A stretch of DNA of 64,000 nucleotides from Paenibacillus sp. FSL A5-0031 (lineage in GTDB: Bacteria; Bacillota; Bacilli; Paenibacillales; Paenibacillaceae). Every line of letters starts with the position of its first letter. Position 1 is the stretch's first letter. This document shows, in pieces, positions 42,653-52,327 of the stretch. The notes under the pieces were generated by a model that ran no database searches, was not told where the DNA came from, and saw nothing but the letters and a program-made list of their open reading frames with translations. The stretch lies in the NCBI RefSeq assembly GCF_001956295.1, contig NZ_MRTD01000006.1, positions 1 to 64,000 of the forward strand, written 5' to 3'. Position numbers and translations under genes: made by a program.

Positions 42653-43723
42653 CTATTGAACGGTCGGAGTTGCTTCCGGCGCCTGTTCCTGAGAAACATT
42701 TACCGCGTCCGCTTTTATACCGATATTTGTATCAGCAACTGCTCCGTCCGCCACATCTCCGGGCTCTTCAACGATCTTGAATTGACCCACTTTACGGAAT
42801 TTATTATACCGATCTTCGATAAGCTGCTCAGCACTCATTTTCATAAGTTCTTGTAAATGCTGCCACAGCTTTTCCTTAATTTGCTCCGCTTGAAATGCCA
42901 AGTCCTTATGTGCGCCGCCCTGCGGCTCTGGAACAATATCCTCAATTACACCAAATTCTAACAAGTCTTTGGCTGTAATCTTCATGGCTTCAGCTGCTTG
43001 ATCTGCCCTGGAAGCATCTTTCCATAAGATGGATGCCGCTCCATTTGGCGAGATTGCACTATAAATCGCATTTTCCAACATTAATACACGGTTTCCGACG
43101 CCTAAAGCGAGTGCTCCCCCACTGCCGCCTTCACCAATAACGATACAAATAATAGGCACGCCGAAGCCGGCCATTTCCCGCAGGTTGCGCGCAATCGCTT
43201 CCGATTGACCTCGCTCCTCGGCGGTTTTGCCCGGATAAGCACCCTTCGTATCAATAAACGTGATGATTGGCCGCTTGAATTTGTTCGCTTGCTCCATTAG
43301 ACGAAGCGCCTTACGGAAGCCCTCAGGATGAGGACTGCCGAAGAAACGAGCAATATTCTCACGAGTGTCCTTGCCGCGCTGGTGTCCAATAACAGTAACT
43401 GGAACACCGTTTATCTTAGCAAGGCCACCAACGATGGCAAGATCATCTGCAAACAGACGATCTCCATGAAGCTCCATATAATCGGTAAATACCGTTTGAA
43501 TGAAGTCTAACGATGTCGGACGCTGATGATGACGCGCCATATGCATCTTTTGAGCCGGAGTCAGCTCACTATACAATTCTTCTTCCAGCTGCTTGCACTT
43601 AAGCTCAAGACCTCGAATTTCTTCCGTGAAGTCGATACCCTTCTCCACGCTTAAGGTCTTAAGCTCAGTTACCTTCTGCCGCAAGTCGTTCAACGGTTTT
43701 TCAAAAGGCAGCTCACCCGCCAT
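42653..43723 (-). CDS. accA: Acetyl-CoA carboxylase carboxyltransferase, alpha subunit
   Basis: With AccD, transfers the carboxyl group from biotin carrier to acetyl-CoA, making malonyl-CoA for fatty acids. The 356-residue product shows the AccA motifs [33 protein letters not shown] and [14 protein letters not shown]. Typical AccA ends near 320 residues; here an Ala/Val/Glu-rich tail of about 35 residues follows. The ATG 43723 overlaps the end of accD by 11 bp, with GGGAGGA inside accD as ribosome site. Confidence 0.95.
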   Translation of the reverse strand: MAGELPFEKPLNDLRQKVTELKTLSVEKGIDFTEEIRGLELKCKQLEEELYSELTPAQKMHMARHHQRPTSLDFIQTVFTDYMELHGDRLFADDLAIVGGLAKINGVPVTVIGHQRGKDTRENIARFFGSPHPEGFRKALRLMEQANKFKRPIITFIDTKGAYPGKTAEERGQSEAIARNLREMAGFGVPIICIVIGEGGSGGALALGVGNRVLMLENAIYSAISPNGAASILWKDASRADQAAEAMKITAKDLLEFGVIEDIVPEPQGGAHKDLAFQAEQIKEKLWQHLQELMKMSAEQLIEDRYNKFRKVGQFKIVEEPGDVADGAVADTNIGIKADAVNVSQEQAPEATPTVQ

Positions 43724-44582
43724 AGGATGTTTCCTCCCTTACGCAATGCATATCAAGCAGCTTTGCTAACGTAGGTTTCATATCTTTGCGGTGTACGACT
43801 TTATCCAATTGGCCATGCTGCAAGTTAAACTCAGCCGTCTGGAAGTCGTCAGGCAGCTTCTGGCGAATCGTTTGTTCGATAACAATTCGTCCGGCAAAAC
43901 CGATCAACGCGCCAGGCTCGGCCAAATTGTAATCGCCCAAGCTCGCAAAGCTTGCCGAAACCCCGCCCGTAGTAGGATCGGTAAAAATCGAAATAAACAA
44001 ACCCCCGGCACCTTGAAACTTTGAAAGTGCCGCGCTCGTTTTGGCCATTTGCATTAAGCTAAGAATACTTTCCTGCATCCGGGCGCCGCCCGATGTTGAG
44101 AAAATAAGAAGCGGCAGTTTCTTCTCATGAGCCGCTTCGATCGCTCTTGTAATTTTCTCTCCAACTACGGATCCCATACTGCCAGTGAAAAAATCAAAGC
44201 TCATGACTGCTACTACGACAGGAAAACCACCAATCGTACCTTCTCCTGTTACGACAGCTTCGCGAAGACTCGACTTGCTCTTCTGCTGCTCTAGCTTGCT
44301 CGCGTAACCTGGGAAGTTTAGAGGATCGATGGATTCCATATTGGCATCGTATTCTACCAGATGCCCATCATCAAGCGTTAATGCAATACGCTCCAACGCG
44401 CTTAGACGGTAATGATAACCGCAGGATGAGCATACCTTCAAATTCTTTTCCAACTCTTTGCTATACTGAATCGTGCCGCATTTGGAGCACTTATTCATCA
44501 AGCCCTCAGGAACTTCACGCTTGCGTGGTTCCGAAGGTATCGTTGCATATTTTTTCTTAGTAAATAAATCTTTTATTTGCAC
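43713..44582 (-). CDS. accD: Acetyl-CoA carboxylase carboxyltransferase, beta subunit
   Basis: Partner of AccA. The 289-residue product has the N-terminal zinc finger with Cys at 32, 35, 51 and 54, then the crotonase-like carboxyltransferase core ([28 protein letters not shown] [25 protein letters not shown]). Translation is placed at GTG 44582 because AGAGG lies 8 nt upstream and the resulting [12 protein letters not shown] start aligns with other AccD proteins; an earlier GTG at 44591 overlaps that site. It overlaps accA by 11 bp. Confidence 0.94.
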   Translation of the reverse strand: MQIKDLFTKKKYATIPSEPRKREVPEGLMNKCSKCGTIQYSKELEKNLKVCSSCGYHYRLSALERIALTLDDGHLVEYDANMESIDPLNFPGYASKLEQQKSKSSLREAVVTGEGTIGGFPVVVAVMSFDFFTGSMGSVVGEKITRAIEAAHEKKLPLLIFSTSGGARMQESILSLMQMAKTSAALSKFQGAGGLFISIFTDPTTGGVSASFASLGDYNLAEPGALIGFAGRIVIEQTIRQKLPDDFQTAEFNLQHGQLDKVVHRKDMKPTLAKLLDMHCVREETSYGG

Positions 44583-44622
44583 GTGTGACACCTCTCAAGG
44601 CGCAATAGTATAGAGCAGTCCA

Positions 44623-44814
44623 TCATAATGGCCGCATAATGGAGTTGAATACTTCTTGAACTTCCTCCAACTCGCCTGACGGAACTAGTATCTCGTATTG
44701 CTGTTTGGACAGATTGACGGAGCGGATTTTCACCAGAAACCCTTCATCCGTTAGCCGCTTCTTGATGTTATCTGCAATTTTTGCTGTTGGTGCGATATAA
44801 ATGACCGTCCACAT
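44623..44814 (-). CDS. Conserved small protein upstream of accD
   Basis: Function unknown. The 63-residue protein begins MWTVIYIAPTAKIADNI and contains a compact alpha/beta pattern ending EEVQEVFNSI. Its shape (two strands, helix, strands, helix) recalls small DUF2007-like putative signalling proteins, but this is not secure. AGGAGG is followed by two adjacent ATGs; the second (44814) has better spacing. It lies 40 bp upstream of accD in the same direction and is probably co-transcribed with accDA. Confidence 0.75.
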   Translation of the reverse strand: MWTVIYIAPTAKIADNIKKRLTDEGFLVKIRSVNLSKQQYEILVPSGELEEVQEVFNSIMRPL

Positions 44815-44909
44815 CATGGTACCTCCTGAAAACTTTGCTTCCACAAAGCTCACTTACTAAGCACAGCTATCCCGGTAACAGGCCATATGATCTCACAATG
44901 ATACCATAG

Positions 44910-45401
44910 TTAAGGCGAATCCGGCAAATCATATTGGATCGCTTTCGGGTCCTGATGTGCAATTCGAGCAGACGCGGCAGCGGCTAATCCAGCAACCAGG
45001 TCATCTAAAAAAACATGAATTCGTTCACCTTTTATATTTAGTTGACGAATAATACCGGGTTTTACTTTATCTAAATATCCGAAGCTCGTCAATCCAATCA
45101 TGCCGTAAACATTCGTAATGCCGAGCGCAAGCGTCTCATCCACACCGTAAAGCGACTCATCATTTTCCATAATCGATTGCAAAGGCTCTGGCAATAACTT
45201 CCGCTCAGCTAACTCATCAAGGGCCATACCCGTATACATGACATATTGGACCTCTCGTTTGCCAAGCACTGCCCTTACGCTTTCCTCACACTCTTCCATC
45301 GTCAAATCACCGTTATAGGGACGCTGCAGCGTATAAACGATTTCTGTTACATCATCGATGGATACCCCTCGTTTTAAGAGCCATTTCTCGATTCCTGTCA
45401 T
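44910..45401 (-). CDS. Phosphatidylglycerophosphatase A-like protein (YutG-like)
   Basis: Putative lipid phosphatase, or a relative of unknown activity. The 163-residue soluble-looking product has the PgpA/YutG signatures YGVDETLALGITNVYGMIG, FGYLDKVKPG and HVFLDDLVAGLAAA. It matches the Bacillota group that has lost most membrane helices compared with proteobacterial PgpA. ATG 45401 is chosen because GGGAGGG lies 9 nt upstream; two upstream in-frame ATGs overlap or precede that site. It is the first gene of the possible group with the small protein and accDA. Confidence 0.85.
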   Translation of the reverse strand: MTGIEKWLLKRGVSIDDVTEIVYTLQRPYNGDLTMEECEESVRAVLGKREVQYVMYTGMALDELAERKLLPEPLQSIMENDESLYGVDETLALGITNVYGMIGLTSFGYLDKVKPGIIRQLNIKGERIHVFLDDLVAGLAAAASARIAHQDPKAIQYDLPDSP

Positions 45402-45823
45402 AGGACTCATCCCTCCCGTAACTGCTTGTACGTTTATCTTGGAAACATAGGCGTGAGCAGATGACATTGTCCTCAGGCGGCGCTCGCACTCTCCGAGCCC
45501 CATAGCCATCTTCACATGTATCTCTAAACATATGCACAGATAGGCTCTGATGTGCATACGAAATGCCTTTGCTTGCAAGATAAAGCAGGAGGGTAGAAAC
45601 CCTATTGCATCAATACCAAATATTCATGGTAAAAGAATAATTTCTCTTCTTGTTTTTTTTGCATAATCTCACTATCGAAATAATTACAAACCACGGTTTG
45701 CTCAGCTCAAACCTATTCTCGCCATTGCATATTTTCAAGCACAAGATCAGCATCTAATTTCTGATTTGCCAGAAGCGAGAAATCAATTGCAGAAGGTTTC
45801 GCATCAGCTTATTTATGTTGTTG
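45402..45823. other. Non-coding region between dnaE and the PgpA-like gene
   Basis: No gene, RNA or strong terminator could be seen in this 422-bp gap. It contains a run of eight T near 45650 and only short imperfect inverted repeats. Confidence 0.5.
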
Positions 45824-48800
45824 TCATTTGACGATGATCGAACCTTCACCCAAGAGCTGCTCAACGGCTGAGATAAGCTCAGCAGATGGTTTAACGCGAT
45901 AACTATCGCTGAGAGCAATCGATTTTTGTCCTTGTACATAAAATAACACGGTAGCGAGTTGTCCGGAATGACCGGCCAAAACACTTTTCAGCTGTTCAAG
46001 GACGGCAGGCTGTTCATTTTCCGCCACAATTTTTATATATACGCGCTGCGGCTTGCGCTCATCGGATGCAGGTGTAGTACGGTTATTTCCGGACTGAGGG
46101 CCGGGTTTGACGTTATTATTATCAGCAGCCTTAGTCTGGAAAGCTGGCCGATTGCTAGGTGACGTCGTTCGGTTAGCTTGGCCTTGCGTTTTCTGAGTAC
46201 TGCCCTGAGAAGTATAGCTGCTCCCGCCCGTTCTTGCCGCACGAGCCTTCGCCTGCTTCTGCAGCCTTCCTACGTGATCCGCAAGCTCCATCTCCGCATG
46301 TTCAATCGGTACACAATCCTCAACGATGAGCTTATAATCATCATCCTGCTGCTGAACCGTTGCTTGTATAATGGCTAAGCCGCCCTTTTTGAGCTTGCTT
46401 TCGATTCGCTTCCAGATCGTTGGAAATACGACAGCTTCCACACGCATTATGCGATCTTCAAGCTCGAGGAAACCCATGGACAGGCCTTTCTTATTCGTGA
46501 AAGGTTTGATGGATACGACCATAATGCCGACAATAGCAATCGCCCCGTCCTTTGCATCAGACAGCTCAACCAACCGATCAAGACCTAACGCCGACAGCTG
46601 CTGCTCGGCAGCATCCAGCGGATGGCCGGATAAATAAAGCCCCAACAGGTCCCTTTCAAAATCAAGCTGTTGCCCTGTCGTGTACGGACGGATATCGGGC
46701 AGCTCGACATCCCAGTTCTGCACCTCATCTAAACCAAACATTTCAATTTGCAGCTCTTCACGGTCTTTGCGCCATTTGATTGCTGTCTCCACCGTCTCCT
46801 CCAATGCAGCTAGTAGCTGAGCACGATGTCCTGGCAACGAATTAAGAGCTCCCGCCTGAATGAGCGACTCCAGCACCCGCTTGTTCACAACCCGCAGGTC
46901 TACACGTTGGCAAAGATCCAGAAGACTATCGAAGAGCCGATCCTTTCGCTCTTTTAAGATCGCTTCAATGGCTTGTGTGCCGACATTTTTAATAGCTGCC
47001 AACCCGAATCGAACCGCTTTCTCAACAGGTGTAAACGATACGCTGCTTTCATTAACGTCAGGCGGCAGCACGGCAATGCCCATTCGCCGGCATTCATCCA
47101 CATATTCAGCGGTCTTCCGCTGATTTCCTGTAACTGAAGCGAGCATCGATGCCATAAACGGCACAGGATAGTTAGCTTTAAGCCATGCTGTCTGAAAGGC
47201 CAGTACTCCATATGCTGCTGCATGCGCCCGAGGGAACCCGTAATCGGCAAATCGAACAATCATGTCATATACATGATTGGCATCCGTTTCTGAATACCCT
47301 TGTGCAAGACTACCTTTCACAAAGTGAGCCCGCTCTTCGTCAAGCACCTCACGCTTCTTCTTGGATACTGCTCGGCGCAGCAAATCCGCTTCGCCAAGAG
47401 AAAAGCCAGCCATCAAGGAGGCAATTTGCATGATCTGCTCTTGATAAACAATAATGCCATATGTATCAGAGAGAATAGGCTCTAGCGACGGATGCGGATA
47501 TTCAACCGTTACGAGCCCGTGTTTGCCTTGAATGTATTTAGGAATAAACTCCATCGGGCCGGGACGGTAGAGTGCAAGGACGGAGACGATATCCTCGAAT
47601 TCCGTTGGCTTCATTTCCTTCAGCACTCGCCGCACACCGGCAGACTCGAGCTGAAAAATTCCTGTCGTGTCGCCGCGGCTCAGCATGGCATAGGTTGCCG
47701 GATCACTATCGCTAATGGTGTGGAAATCGATCACTCTGCCGTGCTGCTCCTTAACCGCGTGCAGCGCACGCTCTAGAATGGAGAGTGTACGCAGGCCGAG
47801 AAAATCCATTTTCAGAAGCCCGATAGCTTCTAAATGCTCCATTGAATATTGGGTGAGCGGAATTCTCTCGCTTCCTGTCTGTATAGGCGTATAGTGTGTA
47901 AGCGGCTCCTGTGAAATCACAACACCCGCAGCATGAGTGGAGGCATGCCTTGGCATGCCCTCAACCTTCAAGGCCATCTTCAGCATAGCCGCCGTCTTCG
48001 GCTGACGCTCGCTTGCTTCACGCAGCTCGTTGCTCATGCGAAGCGCTTCCTCAATCGTAATGCCCAGCTGGTTTGGAATAAGCTTAGCTGCTCGGTCCAC
48101 CTCTTGAAACGGAACGTTCATAGCTCTGCCTACATCCCGAACTGCTGCTTTGGCCGCCATCGTTCCGAATGTAATGATTTGAGCAACATGCTCTTCGCCG
48201 TATTTGGCTGCCACGTAAGCAATGACCTCGTCACGGCGTTCATCATTGAAGTCAATATCAATATCGGGCATGGAAATTCGCTCAGGATTAAGAAAACGCT
48301 CGAACAAAAGCTTATATTTCAGCGGATCAACATCCGTTATTCGAAGCGTATACGCAACAAGGCTGCCCGCGGACGAGCCCCTTCCAGGTCCCGTTCTAAT
48401 GCCTGAATCATGAGCGAAGCGAATAAAATCCCAAACGATCAGAAAGTAATCGCTGAAGCCCATCTTCTCGATGACAGACAGCTCATATTCGAGCCGCTGC
48501 TCCGCCTTTTGTCTATAATCAGTATCTTGAACCCACTCTGGATTTCCGCCATATCTAGCAACTAAACCGTCGCGACATAAAGTAATTAAGTAATCGGATG
48601 AGCTCATACCCGATGGTACCGGCCGAAATACAGGAAGCGCAGCGCGTCCAAGCGTCAGCTCAAGCTCACATTTATCCGCGATCTCAACTGTATTCGCAAT
48701 CGCTTCAGGTACATGTCTGTAAAGCAGCGCCATTTCGTCCGCACTCTTCAGATACATCTGATCTGTCAGCATTCGCAATCGATCAGTATCCTCTGTCGTT

Positions 48801-49495
48801 TTGCCCGTACCGATGCAAATAAGCACATCCTGCATAGCAGCGTCCTCAGCCTGCAAGTAATGTACGTCATTTGTAGCAACCAGCTTAATACCTGTTTCCT
48901 CTGCAAGCTTTATCATATCAACAGCTACTTTTTTCTGATCCAGAAGACCATGATCCTGCAGCTCTAAATAAAAGTCGTCTCCGAAAATATCTTTATAACG
49001 CAAAGCGCTGCTTCGCGCCTGCTCCAAGCGGTCATGCAGCAGATGCTGAGAGATCTCGCTCCCCAAACAAGAGCTTAAACAAATCAGCCCTTCAGAGTAC
49101 TCACGAAGCATCTCCAAATCAACGCGGGGTTTATAGTGAAAACCTTCTAAATGTGCTATGGAGCAAAGCCTCATTAAGTTTCGATAACCCGCTTCGTTTT
49201 TGGCAAGCACAATCAAATGATAGATTGGATTTTCCTTGCGCGACCCTTTCTCAAAGCGAGAACCAGTCGTCATATATAGCTCGCACCCAATAATCGGTTT
49301 TATTCCTTGTGCACGGCATGCCCGGTAAAAAGGAATAGCTCCGTACATGACTCCATGATCGGTGAGCGCAAGTGCCTTCATGCCGAGGTCCGCAGCTTTA
49401 GCTGTCAAATCTTTAATTCTGGCGGCGCCGTCGAGCAGGCTATATTCGCTGTGGACGTGCAAATGCACGAAAGATTGTTCATTATGGCCGCTCAT
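45824..49495 (-). CDS. dnaE: DNA polymerase III alpha subunit, DnaE type
   Basis: Replicative C-family polymerase; in Bacillales DnaE extends primers on the lagging strand alongside PolC. The 1223-residue protein has an N-terminal PHP domain (FVHLHVHSEYSLLDGA), palm motif GPGRGSSAGSLVAY and catalytic PDIDIDF near residue 410, a fingers region, a helix-hairpin-helix segment, and an OB fold (about 985-1065). Between the OB fold and the tail is a disordered insert of about 65 residues (1080-1147) rich in Ser, Thr, Gln and Asn. ATG 49495 follows AAAGGA. Upstream it diverges from ytrH, an arrangement also seen in B. subtilis. Confidence 0.95.
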   Translation of the reverse strand: MSGHNEQSFVHLHVHSEYSLLDGAARIKDLTAKAADLGMKALALTDHGVMYGAIPFYRACRAQGIKPIIGCELYMTTGSRFEKGSRKENPIYHLIVLAKNEAGYRNLMRLCSIAHLEGFHYKPRVDLEMLREYSEGLICLSSCLGSEISQHLLHDRLEQARSSALRYKDIFGDDFYLELQDHGLLDQKKVAVDMIKLAEETGIKLVATNDVHYLQAEDAAMQDVLICIGTGKTTEDTDRLRMLTDQMYLKSADEMALLYRHVPEAIANTVEIADKCELELTLGRAALPVFRPVPSGMSSSDYLITLCRDGLVARYGGNPEWVQDTDYRQKAEQRLEYELSVIEKMGFSDYFLIVWDFIRFAHDSGIRTGPGRGSSAGSLVAYTLRITDVDPLKYKLLFERFLNPERISMPDIDIDFNDERRDEVIAYVAAKYGEEHVAQIITFGTMAAKAAVRDVGRAMNVPFQEVDRAAKLIPNQLGITIEEALRMSNELREASERQPKTAAMLKMALKVEGMPRHASTHAAGVVISQEPLTHYTPIQTGSERIPLTQYSMEHLEAIGLLKMDFLGLRTLSILERALHAVKEQHGRVIDFHTISDSDPATYAMLSRGDTTGIFQLESAGVRRVLKEMKPTEFEDIVSVLALYRPGPMEFIPKYIQGKHGLVTVEYPHPSLEPILSDTYGIIVYQEQIMQIASLMAGFSLGEADLLRRAVSKKKREVLDEERAHFVKGSLAQGYSETDANHVYDMIVRFADYGFPRAHAAAYGVLAFQTAWLKANYPVPFMASMLASVTGNQRKTAEYVDECRRMGIAVLPPDVNESSVSFTPVEKAVRFGLAAIKNVGTQAIEAILKERKDRLFDSLLDLCQRVDLRVVNKRVLESLIQAGALNSLPGHRAQLLAALEETVETAIKWRKDREELQIEMFGLDEVQNWDVELPDIRPYTTGQQLDFERDLLGLYLSGHPLDAAEQQLSALGLDRLVELSDAKDGAIAIVGIMVVSIKPFTNKKGLSMGFLELEDRIMRVEAVVFPTIWKRIESKLKKGGLAIIQATVQQQDDDYKLIVEDCVPIEHAEMELADHVGRLQKQAKARAARTGGSSYTSQGSTQKTQGQANRTTSPSNRPAFQTKAADNNNVKPGPQSGNNRTTPASDERKPQRVYIKIVAENEQPAVLEQLKSVLAGHSGQLATVLFYVQGQKSIALSDSYRVKPSAELISAVEQLLGEGSIIVK

Positions 49496-49636
49496 CGCAT
49501 CGGTTCCTTTCCGCTTCGTCCAAAAATAAGATAATTCTATTTTATCATAATAGCGATGGACACGCCCATAGAATGGTAGCAGAGCATACAAGCATGCGAT
49601 GTTAATCTATAAGACTATATTTTTGGAGGGATACGG

Positions 49637-49963
49637 GTGAGCTATTTTTTGTCCAAAGCAGGACTTGATTTCTTTATCGCATTTGGCGTTGTGTTAGGTG
49701 GATCTACGCTTGCAGCAGTGGGATCAGTGTTTATGCTGATGCCGCCAGCCCATACAATGCTCGATACAGCCATAAAACTGAAAATATGGGCAATCGTCGC
49801 AGCAATCGGGGGGTCGATTGATCCCGTTCGAGTCATTGAAAGCAACATTATGGATGGTCAGTTATCGCCGGCAGCCCAGCAAATTTGTTTTATTATTATC
49901 GCTTTTCTAGGTGCGCATTTAGGCACAGAGCTGGTGCGGCTTATTTGCAAGGGGGCCACCTAA
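49637..49963 (+). CDS. ytrH: Sporulation membrane protein YtrH
   Basis: Membrane protein needed for full sporulation in B. subtilis, where it is made in the mother cell under sigma-E. The 108-residue product has three hydrophobic helices and Gly/Pro-rich turns (FGVVLGGSTLAAVGSVFM; GGSIDPVRVIESN). It starts at GTG 49637 after TTGGAGGG. It is followed after 3 nt by ytrI, and lies divergent from dnaE, the same order as in B. subtilis, which supports orthology. Confidence 0.9.
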   Translation: MSYFLSKAGLDFFIAFGVVLGGSTLAAVGSVFMLMPPAHTMLDTAIKLKIWAIVAAIGGSIDPVRVIESNIMDGQLSPAAQQICFIIIAFLGAHLGTELVRLICKGAT

Positions 49964-49966
49964 GCG

Positions 49967-50482
49967 ATGCGCGTGCCTCCGTTTAGCCGTTTCACGAGAG
50001 GACTGCAAATGGTAGGAGTATTCACACTCGGGATGATCATTGGCGCAATTGTGTACAATTCGCTTTATTTGGCGCAATTTGAGGCTTTAATCACATTGAA
50101 GAGTGAGCTGGAGGTTAAGCTGGAGCAATACGAAACGGATTTAAAGCATTTAAATGAATTCAAGAATCAACATACCGTTATAAAAAGCATCCTGCCTCGT
50201 GTAGAGAAAGAAGCCGGCCAAAATACGGGAAGACCCCATCTCGATCAAGTTACCGAGGCGTTGATTATTAAGCGGATAAAAGGGGATTTGAGCGTCTTCC
50301 TTGGACAAAGCATTTATGAAATTGACTCTGACGCAAAATTCGCACGCAACCTCCTTGAGAAGAAGGTCTATATGGATGTGAACAGCAAGGACTATACCAT
50401 TGAGGTTAAGACTATTCTTGTCGTTGATAATGTGCTGCATGTCTGGATTAAGGTGCGTGATTATGCAAAGCCTCCTTCTTAA
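49967..50482 (+). CDS. ytrI: Sporulation protein YtrI
   Basis: Partner of YtrH in sporulation. The 171-residue product has one N-terminal membrane helix (about 14-33), a coiled-coil-like segment (about 40-75, Leu/Glu/Lys-rich) and a C-terminal globular part facing outside the mother cell cytoplasm by inference. ATG is preceded by AAGGGGGCC within the ytrH end. The family is poorly conserved, so the identity rests largely on position after ytrH. Confidence 0.85.
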   Translation: MRVPPFSRFTRGLQMVGVFTLGMIIGAIVYNSLYLAQFEALITLKSELEVKLEQYETDLKHLNEFKNQHTVIKSILPRVEKEAGQNTGRPHLDQVTEALIIKRIKGDLSVFLGQSIYEIDSDAKFARNLLEKKVYMDVNSKDYTIEVKTILVVDNVLHVWIKVRDYAKPPS

Positions 50483-50571
50483 GCATACAGCTGCGATTCG
50501 TGATACAATAGAGCCTGTCTATTCACAAGATCGAAGCTGTACATACGTAACTTAAAAGGAGTTGCTTTTCC

Positions 50572-50868
50572 ATGGATCAACTGATGCAATGGCTGCTTGT
50601 GCCGGGCATCCTAATTACACTCGTGCTCTCGGCTGTATTCAGCTTTAAATCACGCCGCTCCACTGATGCGAGAACCCGGGGCCTCTTCACAGCTAGAATG
50701 AATATTAGCATGGGAGCCATGCTGCTTTTTATCGCTCTCGTTCAGTTGTTCTTGTCCGGAGAATCTACGCTTCGCATCGTAATTGGCGCTATATTCCTTG
50801 TGATCGGCGTATTTAATGTGTTTGCCGGTCTTCGCAATCTCAGCGCGTACAGCTCGACAAGAAATTAA
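50572..50868 (+). CDS. ytpI: YtpI-like membrane protein
   Basis: Function unknown. The 98-residue product has three hydrophobic helices (about 7-25, 45-63, 68-86), with a basic loop FKSRRSTDARTRGLF between the first two. AAAAGGAG lies upstream of the ATG. In B. subtilis ytpI sits between ytrI-side and ytoI-side genes as here. It converges on ytoI with only 8 bp between the stop codons and no visible terminator. Confidence 0.85.
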   Translation: MDQLMQWLLVPGILITLVLSAVFSFKSRRSTDARTRGLFTARMNISMGAMLLFIALVQLFLSGESTLRIVIGAIFLVIGVFNVFAGLRNLSAYSSTRN

Positions 50869-50876
50869 ATGTGCAA

Positions 50877-52238
50877 TTAATACGGATCAATCATTTGGGC
50901 CGTCAGCATCGCTTTGGCGGCCAAGCCTTGTTTGTCCTTCACTTCGATTTCTAGCTTCGTAAACTTCCGACTCATCTCAAGCGCTTTAGGAAAGATCGTA
51001 ACCTCACTGTCAATTTGAACCGGCCTAACAAAAAAAGTCGTCATACTCTCCAGCAAATAGTCACGCTTCGCCGTTTCTCGAATCATTTTGCGAGCTGCTT
51101 GCGTCATCAGCGTAGAGAGAAGCCCTTCCGACACCATCCCAAGCGCGCCTGACATTTGCGGTGTAATGATTCCCTTATAAGCAATGCCCAGCTCGTCCTG
51201 GCCAATGACATTATCATTTGTTGTAGCCATAAAGCCCGTCCACATTAAATCTTCAAATGTCTCTCCGGATTCCGGCTGTTTTCCTGCAAATCGCATCGCA
51301 TCAAGCACTTCTTGCCTCGTCACAACGCCTAACAGCTTGCGATGCCTGTCAACGATAGGCAACAAGTCAATACCTTCCGCAGCCATCGTATGAGCAGCCG
51401 AAGTGACCGTTATATTTGGTGCCGCTGTAATCGGATTTTTTGTCATCACTTTATCTACCGCGCTATCCTCAGGCGATCCCACAGCATCCTTAGCCGTCAT
51501 CATGCCAACAACCTTGCCCCTTACATCGACTACTGGAAATCTGGAATAACCCGTTTCCCGCGATATCTTATGGAAGTCCAAAACCGTTTGCCCGATTCGC
51601 ATCACATCAGCGGGTCTGCTAAAGGTTACGATGTCTTCGATCAGCATGATCTTTCGCTTAATAAGCCGGTCGTACATCGCACGGTTGATCATGGAGGCGA
51701 CTGTAAACGTATCATGCCGCGATGAAATAATTGGGAGAACGCGCTCGTCAGCAAGCTTGATTACTTCCGCACTCGGCTCAAATCCGCCTGTAATCAATAC
51801 GCCTGCTCCCTCCTCAAGCGCGCAGCGATGCGCCCCGATACGGTTGCCGACTATTAGCAAGCTGCCCTCGTCAATGTAGCGCAGCATCGCATCCAGCTCC
51901 ATTGCACCAATGACAAATTTGTGCAGCGTTTTATCAAGGCCGGCTGCTCCGCCAAACAGCTTGCCTTCCACGATTTCGGCAACCTCGCCAAATGTAAGCT
52001 GGTCCAGCGCTTCCCGCCGTTTCCGATCAATTCGCACCGTTCCGATGCGTTCCTTCGTGCTAACAAGCCCTGAGCTCTCCGCTTCTTTAAATGCTTTATA
52101 AGCCGTTCCTTCGCTGACGCCTAATTCCTTGGCAATCGCGCGTACGGATATTTTTGTTCCAATCTTCAAGCTTTGTATATAAATCAAAATTTGTTCATGC
52201 TTCGTGCTAGTCTCGTTGCCTGGTCCGATTGAAGCCAC
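50877..52238 (-). CDS. ytoI: CBS-domain transcriptional regulator with hotdog domain (YtoI)
   Basis: Predicted cytosolic regulator. The 453-residue protein combines a GntR-like helix-turn-helix (about 15-75), a DRTGG domain (about 80-190; MELDAMLRYIDEGSLLIVGNR), two CBS repeats (about 195-315) that usually bind adenine nucleotides, and a C-terminal thioesterase-type hotdog domain (about 320-450). This four-part architecture is typical of YtoI. GTG 52238 is chosen because GGAGG lies upstream with good spacing; a longer frame lacks a site. Its ligand and targets are unknown. Confidence 0.9.
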   Translation of the reverse strand: MASIGPGNETSTKHEQILIYIQSLKIGTKISVRAIAKELGVSEGTAYKAFKEAESSGLVSTKERIGTVRIDRKRREALDQLTFGEVAEIVEGKLFGGAAGLDKTLHKFVIGAMELDAMLRYIDEGSLLIVGNRIGAHRCALEEGAGVLITGGFEPSAEVIKLADERVLPIISSRHDTFTVASMINRAMYDRLIKRKIMLIEDIVTFSRPADVMRIGQTVLDFHKISRETGYSRFPVVDVRGKVVGMMTAKDAVGSPEDSAVDKVMTKNPITAAPNITVTSAAHTMAAEGIDLLPIVDRHRKLLGVVTRQEVLDAMRFAGKQPESGETFEDLMWTGFMATTNDNVIGQDELGIAYKGIITPQMSGALGMVSEGLLSTLMTQAARKMIRETAKRDYLLESMTTFFVRPVQIDSEVTIFPKALEMSRKFTKLEIEVKDKQGLAAKAMLTAQMIDPY

Positions 52239-52327
52239 CTTATATCCTCCGTCCACTTGCCTTTGTTTCTCCCTATTATAGGAGAAAGCGAGGAACAAGT
52301 CATGCTTACCCTCGATTCGGGCCTAAT

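Noticed and set aside
42623..42654. Possible accA terminator (AGTGAA-ATAAT with ATTATTCACT)
   Set aside because: Weak AT-rich stem overlapping the accA stop and with no T-run.
47933..48406. 157-codon open frame antisense to dnaE
   Set aside because: Opposite the conserved polymerase core; no site and no recognisable family.
49585..49592. CATACAAG as a sigma-E -10 box for ytrH
   Set aside because: The -10 is close to consensus, but no -35 box is found at 13-15 bp, so the promoter is not supported.
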